From assembly GCF_900116645.1 (NCBI RefSeq), contig NZ_FPBO01000004.1:248001-312000 (forward strand): a DNA stretch of 64,000 bases, read 5' to 3'. The notes below the pieces were generated by a model that saw only the letters and a list, made by a program, of their open reading frames with translations, ran no database searches and was not told where the DNA came from. Shown here piece by piece: positions 43,524 to 50,986 of the stretch (positions are counted from its first letter, which is position 1; each line of letters begins with the position of its first letter). A program made the position numbers and the translations under genes. Source of the stretch: Pseudoduganella namucuonensis. Its GTDB lineage: Bacteria > Pseudomonadota > Gammaproteobacteria > Burkholderiales > Burkholderiaceae_D.

Positions 43524-44736
43524 TCGGTAGATTCCGAGGCGGCGACGCTCCGGCCTTGGTTTCTTTTTCCGCTACCCTTTTACTTTCGGCCTCCAAAATC
43601 TTTTGACAGGTGTTGATGGTTGCGCGCAGTACCAACACTGGATTCACTTGAGTCTCGTTATCCCTTGGAGACTGAGCCTTCTCAGCGAATCCGGCCAGCT
43701 TTTCAAGGGATTCAGGGTTTTGCATAATTTCAAGCATCCATGCCAGGCAACCATCCTTCGTGTAGCTGAGATTGATCTCCCTGACGATTTCGGTCACTGC
43801 GGCAGCAAGTGCGACATTGGAATCCGTTGTCGCTTTGGCGACATCACCTAGACGCCCTGCCCCGGAACCCGATGCGGCCACGCTCGACTTCGCCTGATTC
43901 AGTTCAATCCCCGCGAGCCGTTTCACCTCATAGGCGGCATCGAGCTTACGCCGCTTGTCGGCCAGATCCAACTGTGAAGTCTGCTGCTCAGCCTGTAGTG
44001 TCGCGAGGGAAGTCACCAATGAATCGATGTCCGCCTGCACCGGAGGCTTAACATTTCGAGCGACAGCCAACTTCTGCTGAGCGTCCGCAACTCCTTTATT
44101 TGATGATTCAAGTTTTGCGCTTGCTTTGTCCAACTCAGTCTGGGCGACAAGCACCGCATCTGTAGCAGTTTGAACCTTAGCTTGCGCCGTCGACACGGCT
44201 GCATCGCCGGCCGTTGCGCCGGCCTTCGCATCAGCGCTGGCGATCAGTAGCGCTTGCGACGCGACAACCGGCCCTGTGAGTTGCTCAATGGCGATCAACC
44301 CCATCATCGTGCTCTGATAGCGCCGTTGCATCGCTGCGAAATCGGGCTGGGTGACGGCTCCTGAGGCATAGCCCTCGCACAGCCGGTACATTGCGTCGCG
44401 AAGCAGCTGAATGGACTGAGTCCGAAGGCCTACAAACGCGCCGCTTTCAGAGAGCGCGGTGGCAAAGCTTCCTGATGTTCCCGAACCTCGATTAAGCGAG
44501 ATTCCGGCAGATGCGCCAATCACTGTCAGCGCATCAGGGCTGGGTTCAGCGCAGATCACAGATAACGATTGTCCGACTTCTGAACGCGATTGAGAAATAA
44601 CAACCCGTTGTTTTACGTCAAGTGCCAGCGATTGACTTCGTAAATCAACATTTTTGGTTGAAGTGGTGAACTCGGCGCATGAGCTCAACAATGCCCCGAC
44701 GATTATCGAGATGACTCCACGGCACACAATACGCAT
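43501..44736 (-). CDS. Coiled-coil lipoprotein of unknown function, atypically low GC
   Basis: A 411-residue protein. Its lipoprotein signal is MRIVCRGVISIIVGALLSSCAEF (lipobox LSSC, Cys near residue 21). The central residues 150-260 are Ala/Gln/Lys/Asp-rich heptads that predict a coiled coil; the C-terminus is Arg/Lys/Pro-rich. No family was recognised. The gene and the 300 bases upstream are visibly lower in GC (about half) than their neighbours, with rarer codons, suggesting horizontal acquisition. ATG at 44736 is the probable start. It converges with the efflux gene and overlaps its stop by 23 bases. Confidence 0.65.
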   Translation of the reverse strand: MRIVCRGVISIIVGALLSSCAEFTTSTKNVDLRSQSLALDVKQRVVISQSRSEVGQSLSVICAEPSPDALTVIGASAGISLNRGSGTSGSFATALSESGAFVGLRTQSIQLLRDAMYRLCEGYASGAVTQPDFAAMQRRYQSTMMGLIAIEQLTGPVVASQALLIASADAKAGATAGDAAVSTAQAKVQTATDAVLVAQTELDKASAKLESSNKGVADAQQKLAVARNVKPPVQADIDSLVTSLATLQAEQQTSQLDLADKRRKLDAAYEVKRLAGIELNQAKSSVAASGSGAGRLGDVAKATTDSNVALAAAVTEIVREINLSYTKDGCLAWMLEIMQNPESLEKLAGFAEKAQSPRDNETQVNPVLVLRATINTCQKILEAESKRVAEKETKAGASPPRNLPITEPGRG

Positions 44737-45043
44737 GGCAGGATCCTTCACGGTTTGTTGCGCTTATACCGCCTACTGCGAGCAATTGACACAACGTCGA
44801 TCGGCTGCTTGCCTTGGACGCATAAACGTGTCCAAGTGAGTTAGCACACTGCGCTAGCGCATTGCCATTTCGACATATTGCGAATTATCAATAAAACATC
44901 GCCAAACTTACCAAATATCTCGCCGCCTGCCCATTGAAATATTCGCTATTGCAGGTTATGAGGCTTTATTTTGACAAGTGAGAATTGAATAGTTTTAGAA
45001 CGAGGAATTTATGCAAGAAATTGTCTATCAATGAGTAATCCGC
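44737..45043. other. AT-rich 307-base interval
   Basis: No convincing gene, terminator or repeat was found. Base composition matches the adjacent low-GC lipoprotein gene. It carries the promoter region of that gene, but no clear -10/-35 pair was identified. Confidence 0.5.
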
Positions 45044-46015
45044 CTATACATCGATGATGTCCATGCACTTGCGGATGATGGCGGCCTTGTCCTGGCCCGC
45101 CGATGGCGTCCATTCGTGGCTGATGAAGCCACGGTAGCCCAGGTCGGCGATGGTCTTGGCGATGTGGCGGTAGTTCAGTTCCTGGCTTTCGTCGATCTCG
45201 TTGCGGCCGGGGACGCCGCCGGCGTGGAAGTGGCCTATCTTGCCGATGTGCTGGCGCAGGAAGTTCACGATGTTGCCGTCCATGAGCTGGGCGTGATAGA
45301 TGTCCACCAGCAGTTTGACCCGCCGGGAGTTGAGTTGGGTGACGACGTCCAGGCCCCATGGCAGGTGGTCGAACATGCTGCCCGGCGCGGCGGGCGGTCC
45401 GCCAAGGTGGCCGGAGTTGATGTTTTCCATCACCAGCGTGACGCCACGCGCCTCAGCGTGCGCACGCACCCGCTGGAGGAAGGCGATGGCGTTGCTCTTG
45501 CCCTCCTCGTAACCCAACGCTCCCCGCTCGCCGCAGGTGACGATGATGTTCGGGATGCCATTGGCCGATGCGGCGTCGATGCGCTCCCGCAGCGCGGCCT
45601 CGAACACGCCGTCGCGGTCGGGCGTGCCGATGGCGTTCCAGCCGGGCGGTCCCGCGGACGCGCGGCCCGGCTTGGAGCTGCCGCCGCCATAATCCACGCG
45701 CAGCACGGACACGATCAGGCCATGGCGCTTCAATGTCGGCCAGTCGGCCGGGTCGCTGGCGAAATCCAGGCCCTGGATGCCGAGCGCGGCAGCCATGCGG
45801 CAGGTGTCCTCCATGCCGGCGTTGAAGAGATGCGGCGTCAGGCCTTGGCGCAGGCGCCCGGTCAGCGGCGGGAAGGCCGGATAGGCCGGCGCCTGCGCCT
45901 GGGCCGTGCTTTGCGCCATCGCCGGGGCGAGGCTGGCGGCATCGGCCATCACGGCCAGCGCGGCCAGTTGCTTCAGTATCCGCCGTCGTCCGGCGGAAGA
46001 GGGTTCGACTCGCAT
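45044..46015 (-). CDS. Hydroxypyruvate isomerase-like TIM-barrel protein with twin-arginine leader
   Basis: About 323 residues. The N-terminus MRVEPSSAGRRRILKQLAALAV is a probable Tat signal (RRRILK), with cleavage after AMAQ near residue 36. The rest is a xylose-isomerase-like barrel: TCGERGALG, LVMENINSG, the Asp-bearing VDIYHAQLMDGN, GHFHAGG and ISHEWTPS. This would be one of few periplasmic members of the family. ATG at 46015 is preferred over 46036, which is only three bases from a terminator. It is last of the isomerase/MFS group and separated from it by that terminator. Confidence 0.75.
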   Translation of the reverse strand: MRVEPSSAGRRRILKQLAALAVMADAASLAPAMAQSTAQAQAPAYPAFPPLTGRLRQGLTPHLFNAGMEDTCRMAAALGIQGLDFASDPADWPTLKRHGLIVSVLRVDYGGGSSKPGRASAGPPGWNAIGTPDRDGVFEAALRERIDAASANGIPNIIVTCGERGALGYEEGKSNAIAFLQRVRAHAEARGVTLVMENINSGHLGGPPAAPGSMFDHLPWGLDVVTQLNSRRVKLLVDIYHAQLMDGNIVNFLRQHIGKIGHFHAGGVPGRNEIDESQELNYRHIAKTIADLGYRGFISHEWTPSAGQDKAAIIRKCMDIIDV

Positions 46016-46038
46016 ATGGTTGCTTTCTTTGAGCATAG

Positions 46039-46072
46039 AAAAAAGCCTGGCGCTTCGCGAGAAACGCCAGGC
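46039..46072 (-). terminator. Rho-independent terminator within the isomerase/MFS gene group
   Basis: Arms GCCTGGCG and CGCCAGGC enclose a 12-base loop, followed by six T in the minus reading. It lies 29 bases after the stop of the 46102 gene and 23 bases before the preferred start of the next gene, so expression of that gene depends on read-through or its own start signals. Confidence 0.75.
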
Positions 46073-46101
46073 CCGGTCACCTGGATTCAGCGGACGCCCG
46101 C

Positions 46102-46875
46102 TCAGGCATCCAGTCCCAACGCGCGCCTGGTCAGCGCCAGCGATTCGACGCCGGACACGGTCGGGAAGTATTCAAGGCCGATGTCGCCCCGGTAGCCCTT
46201 CTCCCGCAGCACTTGCATCACGCCCGGCCAATCCAGCTTGCCGGTGCCCGGTTCGTGGCGGCCGTCGGTGTCGGCGACCTGCACGTGGGCCACCAGCGGT
46301 ATGCGCTCGCCGATGGCTTGCGCGAAGTCCTCGCCGGTCTGCGCCGAGTGGTACACGTCGGCCAGCAGGCGCAGGCCGGGACTGTCGACGGCGGCCACGA
46401 TGTCGAGGCCGCGCGCGATGGTGTCGACGAACATGCGCTGGCCGTTGACCACCATGTACACCGGCTCCAGCCACAACACCGCGCCCGCCTCCGCTGCCAG
46501 CGCGGCGGCGCGCTTCAACACGGCGACGGCGGCGTCGAACTGCTCGTCCACCGGCACGTCCGGCCGGGTAAAGCCGGACGCCACCACCATGCCCGCGCCG
46601 GGGAAGCGCCGCGCCACGGGGATGGCGTCCGCCACCGCCGCCATCACCTTGCCGTGGTCGGCCGGATCGACCAGGCTGCAGCGCGGCTCCACGCAGAAGC
46701 TGCGCAGGCGCACGCCCGTCTCGTCCAGCGCGGCGGCGATCGCGTCCAGCGGTTTTTCCCGCCACAGGTGGAACTCCACGCCGGTGACGCCGGCCGCGTG
46801 GGCGGCGCGTATGCGGGAGGCCAGGTCGTCATGGCCTTCCACGAACATCCATTCAATACAAGCTGCGAATTGCAT
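46102..46875 (-). CDS. Hydroxypyruvate isomerase-like TIM-barrel protein (Hyi type)
   Basis: A 257-residue TIM barrel. It starts MQFAACIEWMFVEGH, and the metal/substrate ligands are Glu in WLEPVYMVVNGQ near residue 148, Asp in ADVYHSAQ near residue 184, His in AHVQVADTDGRHEPGTG near residue 210 and Glu in GLEYFP near residue 239. This matches the 258-residue hydroxypyruvate isomerase group. It lies 26 bases downstream of an MFS gene. Hydroxypyruvate itself is unlikely as no glyoxylate genes are near; a keto sugar fragment is a better guess. Confidence 0.78.
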   Translation of the reverse strand: MQFAACIEWMFVEGHDDLASRIRAAHAAGVTGVEFHLWREKPLDAIAAALDETGVRLRSFCVEPRCSLVDPADHGKVMAAVADAIPVARRFPGAGMVVASGFTRPDVPVDEQFDAAVAVLKRAAALAAEAGAVLWLEPVYMVVNGQRMFVDTIARGLDIVAAVDSPGLRLLADVYHSAQTGEDFAQAIGERIPLVAHVQVADTDGRHEPGTGKLDWPGVMQVLREKGYRGDIGLEYFPTVSGVESLALTRRALGLDA

Positions 46876-46901
46876 AGTCTTCTTTCATTTAATGTGTGTA
46901 T

Positions 46902-48161
46902 TCATCGCCGCGCGCGGCCCAGGTGCGCGCCGCCGAGGGCCGCCGCGACGGCCAGGCAGATGGCGCCGATGGCGGCCACGCTGGCCAGGAAGCCGCCAGC
47001 CGCGGTTCCGATCAGGGTGACCAGCGGGGGACTGAGGAACTGCCCCAGGAAGAAGGCGCCGCCCCACAGGCCCATGCCGCGTCCGCGATGTTCGTAGCCG
47101 TAGTGCCCCAGCGCCCAGGTGACCAGCACCGGCAGCAGCAGCCCGCCGCCCACCTGGCCCAGCGCGTCCAGCGGCAGGCCGATGGCCAGGTTGGGCGCCC
47201 AGGCCACGCCGATGTAGCAAACGCCATAGAAGGCCAGGATGACGCTCATCCACAGGTTCACCGGCACGTTCGCGTAGCGCTTGAACAGGTAGCCGCCGAT
47301 CACCGTGCCCAGGCTGGCCACGGTCGCCAGGATGCTGATGCGTTCCGGCGAGGCCACGCCCATGTCGCCGAAGATGCGGCCGTGCTGCACCGCCTGCACG
47401 AAGAACACCAGCGAGAACAGCACCGTCACGCCGCACACCAGCAGCGTGGAACGCCACGGGAACGGCGAGCTCGCGGCTTGCGGTTCGGCGCGGTGTTCGG
47501 CGCGAAGTTCAGGGCCCGGCTTGCGCGGCTCCCAGCACGCGTGGAACGCGAAGGCGAAGACGGCGAAGCCGCTCAGGTACAGCAGGAAGGGATAGCGCCA
47601 GTGCAGCCCGGCCAGGAAACCGCCGGAGAGCAGGATGGCGGAACCGATCAGCGGCGCGAACATGTTCTGGTAGCCCAGCCACTTCTGCCGCTGCTGCCCT
47701 TCGAAGTAATCGCCCATCAGCGCGTTGCCCACCGTGAGGATGGCCGCCTCGGCCAGCCCCACCACCACCCGGCTGGCGACGATCAGCCACAGGCTGTCGA
47801 ACATCATCGGCGCAAGGCCCAGCAGCGAGAACGCCAGCAGCGCGGCCAGCAGCAGCTTGCGCCGCCCCCAGCGGTCGGCGATGGCGCCGGCCGCGCCGGA
47901 GAACAGCGCCACGCACAGCGAAGGCACGGTGATGATCATCGGCACCAGCAGCTCGAAGCGCGGCACGGACGAGAACTGCTGGAACAGCTGCGGCAGGCCG
48001 GGCACCAGCGCGGCCAGCGCCAGCGTGGGCATGCTCATCACGGCCAACAGGGCGATGCCTTGCGCCGCGCCGGCCTGGCGCGCGGGCGCGCCGCCGATGG
48101 CCGCGGCTTCGGCCTGTGCCCCGCCCGCCGCTCGCGGCGGGGTGGATGGAAGAGGATTCAC
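46902..48161 (-). CDS. MFS transporter, paralogue of the 38521 carrier
   Basis: A 419-residue carrier with a 35-residue Ala/Pro-rich N-terminal extension and twelve helices; GAIADRWGRRKLLLA is near residue 92, RVVVGLAEAAILTVGNALMGD near residue 130, and the C-terminal EHRGRGMGLWGGAFFLGQFLSPP is shared with the other carrier. The start codon is GTG at 48161, supported by AAGGA eight bases upstream. It probably carries a sugar or glycoside intermediate for the isomerases encoded around it. Confidence 0.83.
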   Translation of the reverse strand: MNPLPSTPPRAAGGAQAEAAAIGGAPARQAGAAQGIALLAVMSMPTLALAALVPGLPQLFQQFSSVPRFELLVPMIITVPSLCVALFSGAAGAIADRWGRRKLLLAALLAFSLLGLAPMMFDSLWLIVASRVVVGLAEAAILTVGNALMGDYFEGQQRQKWLGYQNMFAPLIGSAILLSGGFLAGLHWRYPFLLYLSGFAVFAFAFHACWEPRKPGPELRAEHRAEPQAASSPFPWRSTLLVCGVTVLFSLVFFVQAVQHGRIFGDMGVASPERISILATVASLGTVIGGYLFKRYANVPVNLWMSVILAFYGVCYIGVAWAPNLAIGLPLDALGQVGGGLLLPVLVTWALGHYGYEHRGRGMGLWGGAFFLGQFLSPPLVTLIGTAAGGFLASVAAIGAICLAVAAALGGAHLGRARR

Positions 48162-48209
48162 GGTGGTCCTTTCAAAGTATCGGTGCCTCGGGCGTAGGAA
48201 GGGCGCAGG

Positions 48210-49178
48210 TCAGCGCGCGGCGCGTTCCAGCACGTTCCGCCTGTACCAGCTGTTGAGCATCATGCCGCTGGCGATGGGCTCCGGTCCCTTGTCGCTTTCG
48301 ACGATCACCCAGCCAGCATAGCCCAGCTCGCGCATCGCGGCCATCAGCGCCGGGAAGTCCACCAGGCCGGTGCCCATCTCGCCGAACCAGCGCGGGATCT
48401 CGCGCTCGCCGCCGGCCGCGATCATCGCGCGTTCGGCGTTCTGCAGCTTGTACTCGTCCAGCGTGTCCACCGCCAGCGCGTCCTTGAAGTGGAAGTGCCA
48501 CACGCGGGCGTGGAAGCGGCGGTACAGCGCCACCACGTCGTGGCCGGCGATGGTCAGTTCGGCCGTGTCGAAGGCCAGGCCCACGCTGCCGCCGTCGCAC
48601 AGCGCCATCAGCTGTTCCAGTTCGTCCGCGCCGCGCAGCGCGGAGAGCGCGTCCACGTGCAGCACCGTCTTCAGGCCCAGCGCGGCGGCCATGGCGCCGA
48701 CCTGGTTCCAGCAGTCGGCCGCCGCCGCCAGGCGTTCGGCGTTCAGCGCGCCCTCCTTCCAGAACGACGGGAAGGGCCGCACCACCAGGAATTCGCCGCC
48801 CAGCTCCGCCAGCATCTCGGCGTGCAGCCTGGCCTGCGCCACGATGCGCGCGTGGTCCGCCGGCTGGGTGCTCATCAGGCCGAAGTGCAGTTCCTCGAAG
48901 CTCATCAGCGTGGGATCGAAGAAGGTGCTGGCCACGCGGTCTATGCCCCAGTCCTTCAGTTTCAGGCGGAAGTGCGTGGCCGAGCCGAAGTTGATGGCGA
49001 TGTTCTCGGGACGCCCGATCGGGTCCCAGCGGCCGCTGCCCGCGTTCAGTTCCACGGCGGCGAAGCCGCAGGCCGCCGTGACCTTGAGCGCGCGCTCGAT
49101 CTCCTCCAGCCTGGCGAAGCTGGTGAAGCCGGCCTTCCACTGGTTGACGCCGTAGCCCCATTTGATTTGTTGGTTCAT
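48210..49178 (-). CDS. Sugar phosphate isomerase/epimerase-like TIM barrel (B)
   Basis: A 322-residue protein of the xylose isomerase-like superfamily. It begins MNQQIKWGYGVNQWKAGFTSF. Candidate ligands are in VLHVDAL near residue 168, LAFDTAELTIAG near residue 200, WHFHFKDA near residue 225 and VIVESDKG near residue 290. Its C-terminal 60 residues closely follow those of the next gene (PRWFGEMGTGLVDFPALMAAMRELGYAGW against PRWFHEMGTPEGLVDFPALLAAMKECGYEGW), so the two arose by duplication. GGAAGG lies before the ATG. Role unknown, presumably keto-sugar conversion. Confidence 0.77.
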   Translation of the reverse strand: MNQQIKWGYGVNQWKAGFTSFARLEEIERALKVTAACGFAAVELNAGSGRWDPIGRPENIAINFGSATHFRLKLKDWGIDRVASTFFDPTLMSFEELHFGLMSTQPADHARIVAQARLHAEMLAELGGEFLVVRPFPSFWKEGALNAERLAAAADCWNQVGAMAAALGLKTVLHVDALSALRGADELEQLMALCDGGSVGLAFDTAELTIAGHDVVALYRRFHARVWHFHFKDALAVDTLDEYKLQNAERAMIAAGGEREIPRWFGEMGTGLVDFPALMAAMRELGYAGWVIVESDKGPEPIASGMMLNSWYRRNVLERAAR

Positions 49179-49193
49179 GTTCTGCCTTCCGGG

Positions 49194-50144
49194 TTATGCG
49201 TAGATTTTCTTGAGCACGTGCTGGATGTACCAGGCCGACAATGCCGTGCTTTCGGGGTAGTTGCCGCCGCCGACGTCCGCCTTGTCGTGCTCGACGCCGA
49301 CCCAGCCCTCGTAGCCGCATTCCTTCATCGCCGCCAGCAGCGCGGGGAAGTCCACCAGGCCCTCCGGCGTGCCCATCTCGTGGAACCAGCGCGGCGTGGT
49401 GGGCGCCATCACCTCGGCGTCCGGACGGCGGCGGTAGTCGCCGGTCAGGTCGACGTGGTGGGTGTCCTTCATGTGGAAGCCGCCGCAGCGGTCGTGCAGC
49501 TTGAGGTACAGGTCCACCGGGTCCACGCCGGCGATCACGTGCTGCGCGGTGTCGCAGTAGAAGAACACGTAGCGCGGGTCGGTGTATTCGTAGAACTTGC
49601 GCAGCTGCTCGGCGCTGCGGATGCCGCAGAAGAACTCGTGGTGGCAGCAGGTCTTGACGCCGTATTCCAGCGTCATCTTGCCGACCCGGTTCCACAGCTC
49701 GGCGCAGGCCTTCAGCTTGTCGTCGGTGACCGGCTCGACGTCGTAGTACAGGCCGGCCGGCATGACGATGAAGTTCTCCACGCCCAGGCCCACGCTGGAG
49801 CGCATGATGTGCTGGGCGTAGTTGAAGATGTGGTCGTGCGTGGCGCGCACGTGCGGCGCGCTCTGGCGCTCGTCGTACATGACCGCGTGGAACAGGCTCA
49901 GCACCTTGTCGATGCCGCGCTCCTGCATGAAGGCGCGCGCGTTCTCCAACGATCCGAACAGCTCGCGCAGCGGTCCCAGGTGGAAGTCGAAGGTCTCGAT
50001 GGCCTCGTAGCCGATGGCCGAGATCTGCTTGAGGAAGGCGTCGAAGCGCTTCACCGAGGTGTACTGGGACAACTGCCCCTGCGGGGTGTCGATGCGCCAG
50101 TGGTCCATATAGGCCCAGCGCAGTTTGGGGGTGGTCGCTGTCAT
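49194..50144 (-). CDS. Sugar phosphate isomerase/epimerase-like TIM barrel (A), first in operon
   Basis: A 316-residue TIM barrel. Ligands are suggested in CHHEFFCGI near residue 155, FFYCDTAQHVIAG near residue 190, GGFHMKDTHHVD near residue 220 and VGVEHDKAD near residue 285. It shares its tail with the following gene's product. AAAGGAAAG precedes the ATG at 50144. The 110-base upstream gap has the TetR-type dyad at 50191-50204, so this gene, the next isomerase, the MFS gene and Hyi-like gene are probably one TetR-controlled transcript. Confidence 0.77.
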   Translation of the reverse strand: MTATTPKLRWAYMDHWRIDTPQGQLSQYTSVKRFDAFLKQISAIGYEAIETFDFHLGPLRELFGSLENARAFMQERGIDKVLSLFHAVMYDERQSAPHVRATHDHIFNYAQHIMRSSVGLGVENFIVMPAGLYYDVEPVTDDKLKACAELWNRVGKMTLEYGVKTCCHHEFFCGIRSAEQLRKFYEYTDPRYVFFYCDTAQHVIAGVDPVDLYLKLHDRCGGFHMKDTHHVDLTGDYRRRPDAEVMAPTTPRWFHEMGTPEGLVDFPALLAAMKECGYEGWVGVEHDKADVGGGNYPESTALSAWYIQHVLKKIYA

Positions 50145-50190
50145 TTCTTTCCTTTGGGTGGGTGATGCAATGAAGGTTAAATTTATAATT

Positions 50191-50204
50191 AGAATTATAG
50201 TTAT
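50191..50204. promoter_or_regulatory. TetR-type operator upstream of the isomerase operon (site D)
   Basis: The minus-strand core is ATAACTATAATTCT, followed by AATTATAAA, matching the other three sites at ATTCTAATTAT. It is 47 bases before the start codon at 50144, and 51 bases after the stop of the TetR gene. Confidence 0.55.
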
Positions 50205-50254
50205 ATTTTTATCCGAAGCGCCGCGCGTGGCCGCGCATTGGCGGCCGGCGCGCG

Positions 50255-50917
50255 TCAGCGCTTGGGCACGAACAGCAGGAAGGCCAGCACCATGTCGCCC
50301 AGGTCGGTGAGCAGCTCGTTCCAGCTGCTGGCCTCGCCCATGCCGCCGACGCTGTCCAGGCCGAGGAAGCGGGCCTGGGTGGCGTAGATCAGCAGCATGG
50401 CGGAATCGATGGCGCGCTCCGGGTTCGGGTGGCGGATCTCGGCGCCGCAGGCCCGCAGCAAGCGGATGAACTTGGCGTGGTTGTCCTCGGCCGACTGCCG
50501 CCCCGCCGAGTTGATGGCCGCGTCGCTGGGGCCGCGCAGCATGAAGGCGCGCAGCACGCTGGCGTTTTCCTTCAGCAGCGTGCCCAGCCCCGCCACCACG
50601 GCCGGCACCACCTGCTCCAGGCCGCGCGCCTCTTGCGCGATGCGCTCGGCCTCCTCGGTGAAGCGCTCCCCCATGCGTTCCAGGAAGCGCACCTGCACCA
50701 CGCGCAGCAACTCGTCCTTGCCATCGACGCGGCCATACAGGGAGCCGGTCGAAACGCCGGAGCGCTGGCAGATCTCGGCCAGCGTGATCTGGTCGTAGGC
50801 CCGCTCGCGCAGCAGGTCGATGGTGGCTTCGATGATGCGTTCGAAGGACTGGCGGCTGCGGCCTTGTTTCGGCGCGCGCGCGTGGGCGCTGGTGGACGGC
50901 ATGGGAATGGTAGGCAA
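50255..50917 (-). CDS. TetR-family transcriptional regulator
   Basis: A 220-residue regulator. After a basic leader (HARAPKQGRSRQSFERIIEA) the TetR helix-turn-helix is ITLAEICQRSGVSTGSLYGRVDGKDEL near residues 45-70, read here in two parts; the ligand domain follows with mostly helical, acidic sequence. It is the likely controller of the operons carrying the AGAAT-N4-ATTCT-like dyads, including its own gene, the TonB receptor operon and the LLM monooxygenase operon. The inducer is probably the glycoside, its aglycone or a degradation product. Confidence 0.87.
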   Translation of the reverse strand: MPTIPMPSTSAHARAPKQGRSRQSFERIIEATIDLLRERAYDQITLAEICQRSGVSTGSLYGRVDGKDELLRVVQVRFLERMGERFTEEAERIAQEARGLEQVVPAVVAGLGTLLKENASVLRAFMLRGPSDAAINSAGRQSAEDNHAKFIRLLRACGAEIRHPNPERAIDSAMLLIYATQARFLGLDSVGGMGEASSWNELLTDLGDMVLAFLLFVPKR

Positions 50918-50931
50918 AGTATAGTTAAGTA

Positions 50932-50945
50932 AGAATCAACATTCT
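50932..50945. promoter_or_regulatory. TetR-type operator at the TetR gene's own promoter (site A)
   Basis: AGAATCAACATTCT is a perfect dyad (arms AGAAT and ATTCT) followed by GATTATA. It lies 14 bases upstream of the start codon at 50917, fitting autorepression. Confidence 0.6.
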
Positions 50946-50986
50946 GATTATAGCCAAAGCCCGTGGCGAAGGGAACGCCGGCCGCC

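Noticed and set aside
44653..44839. Short plus-strand frame in the low-GC gap
   Set aside because: No Shine-Dalgarno or protein-like composition; it overlaps the lipoprotein gene's start.
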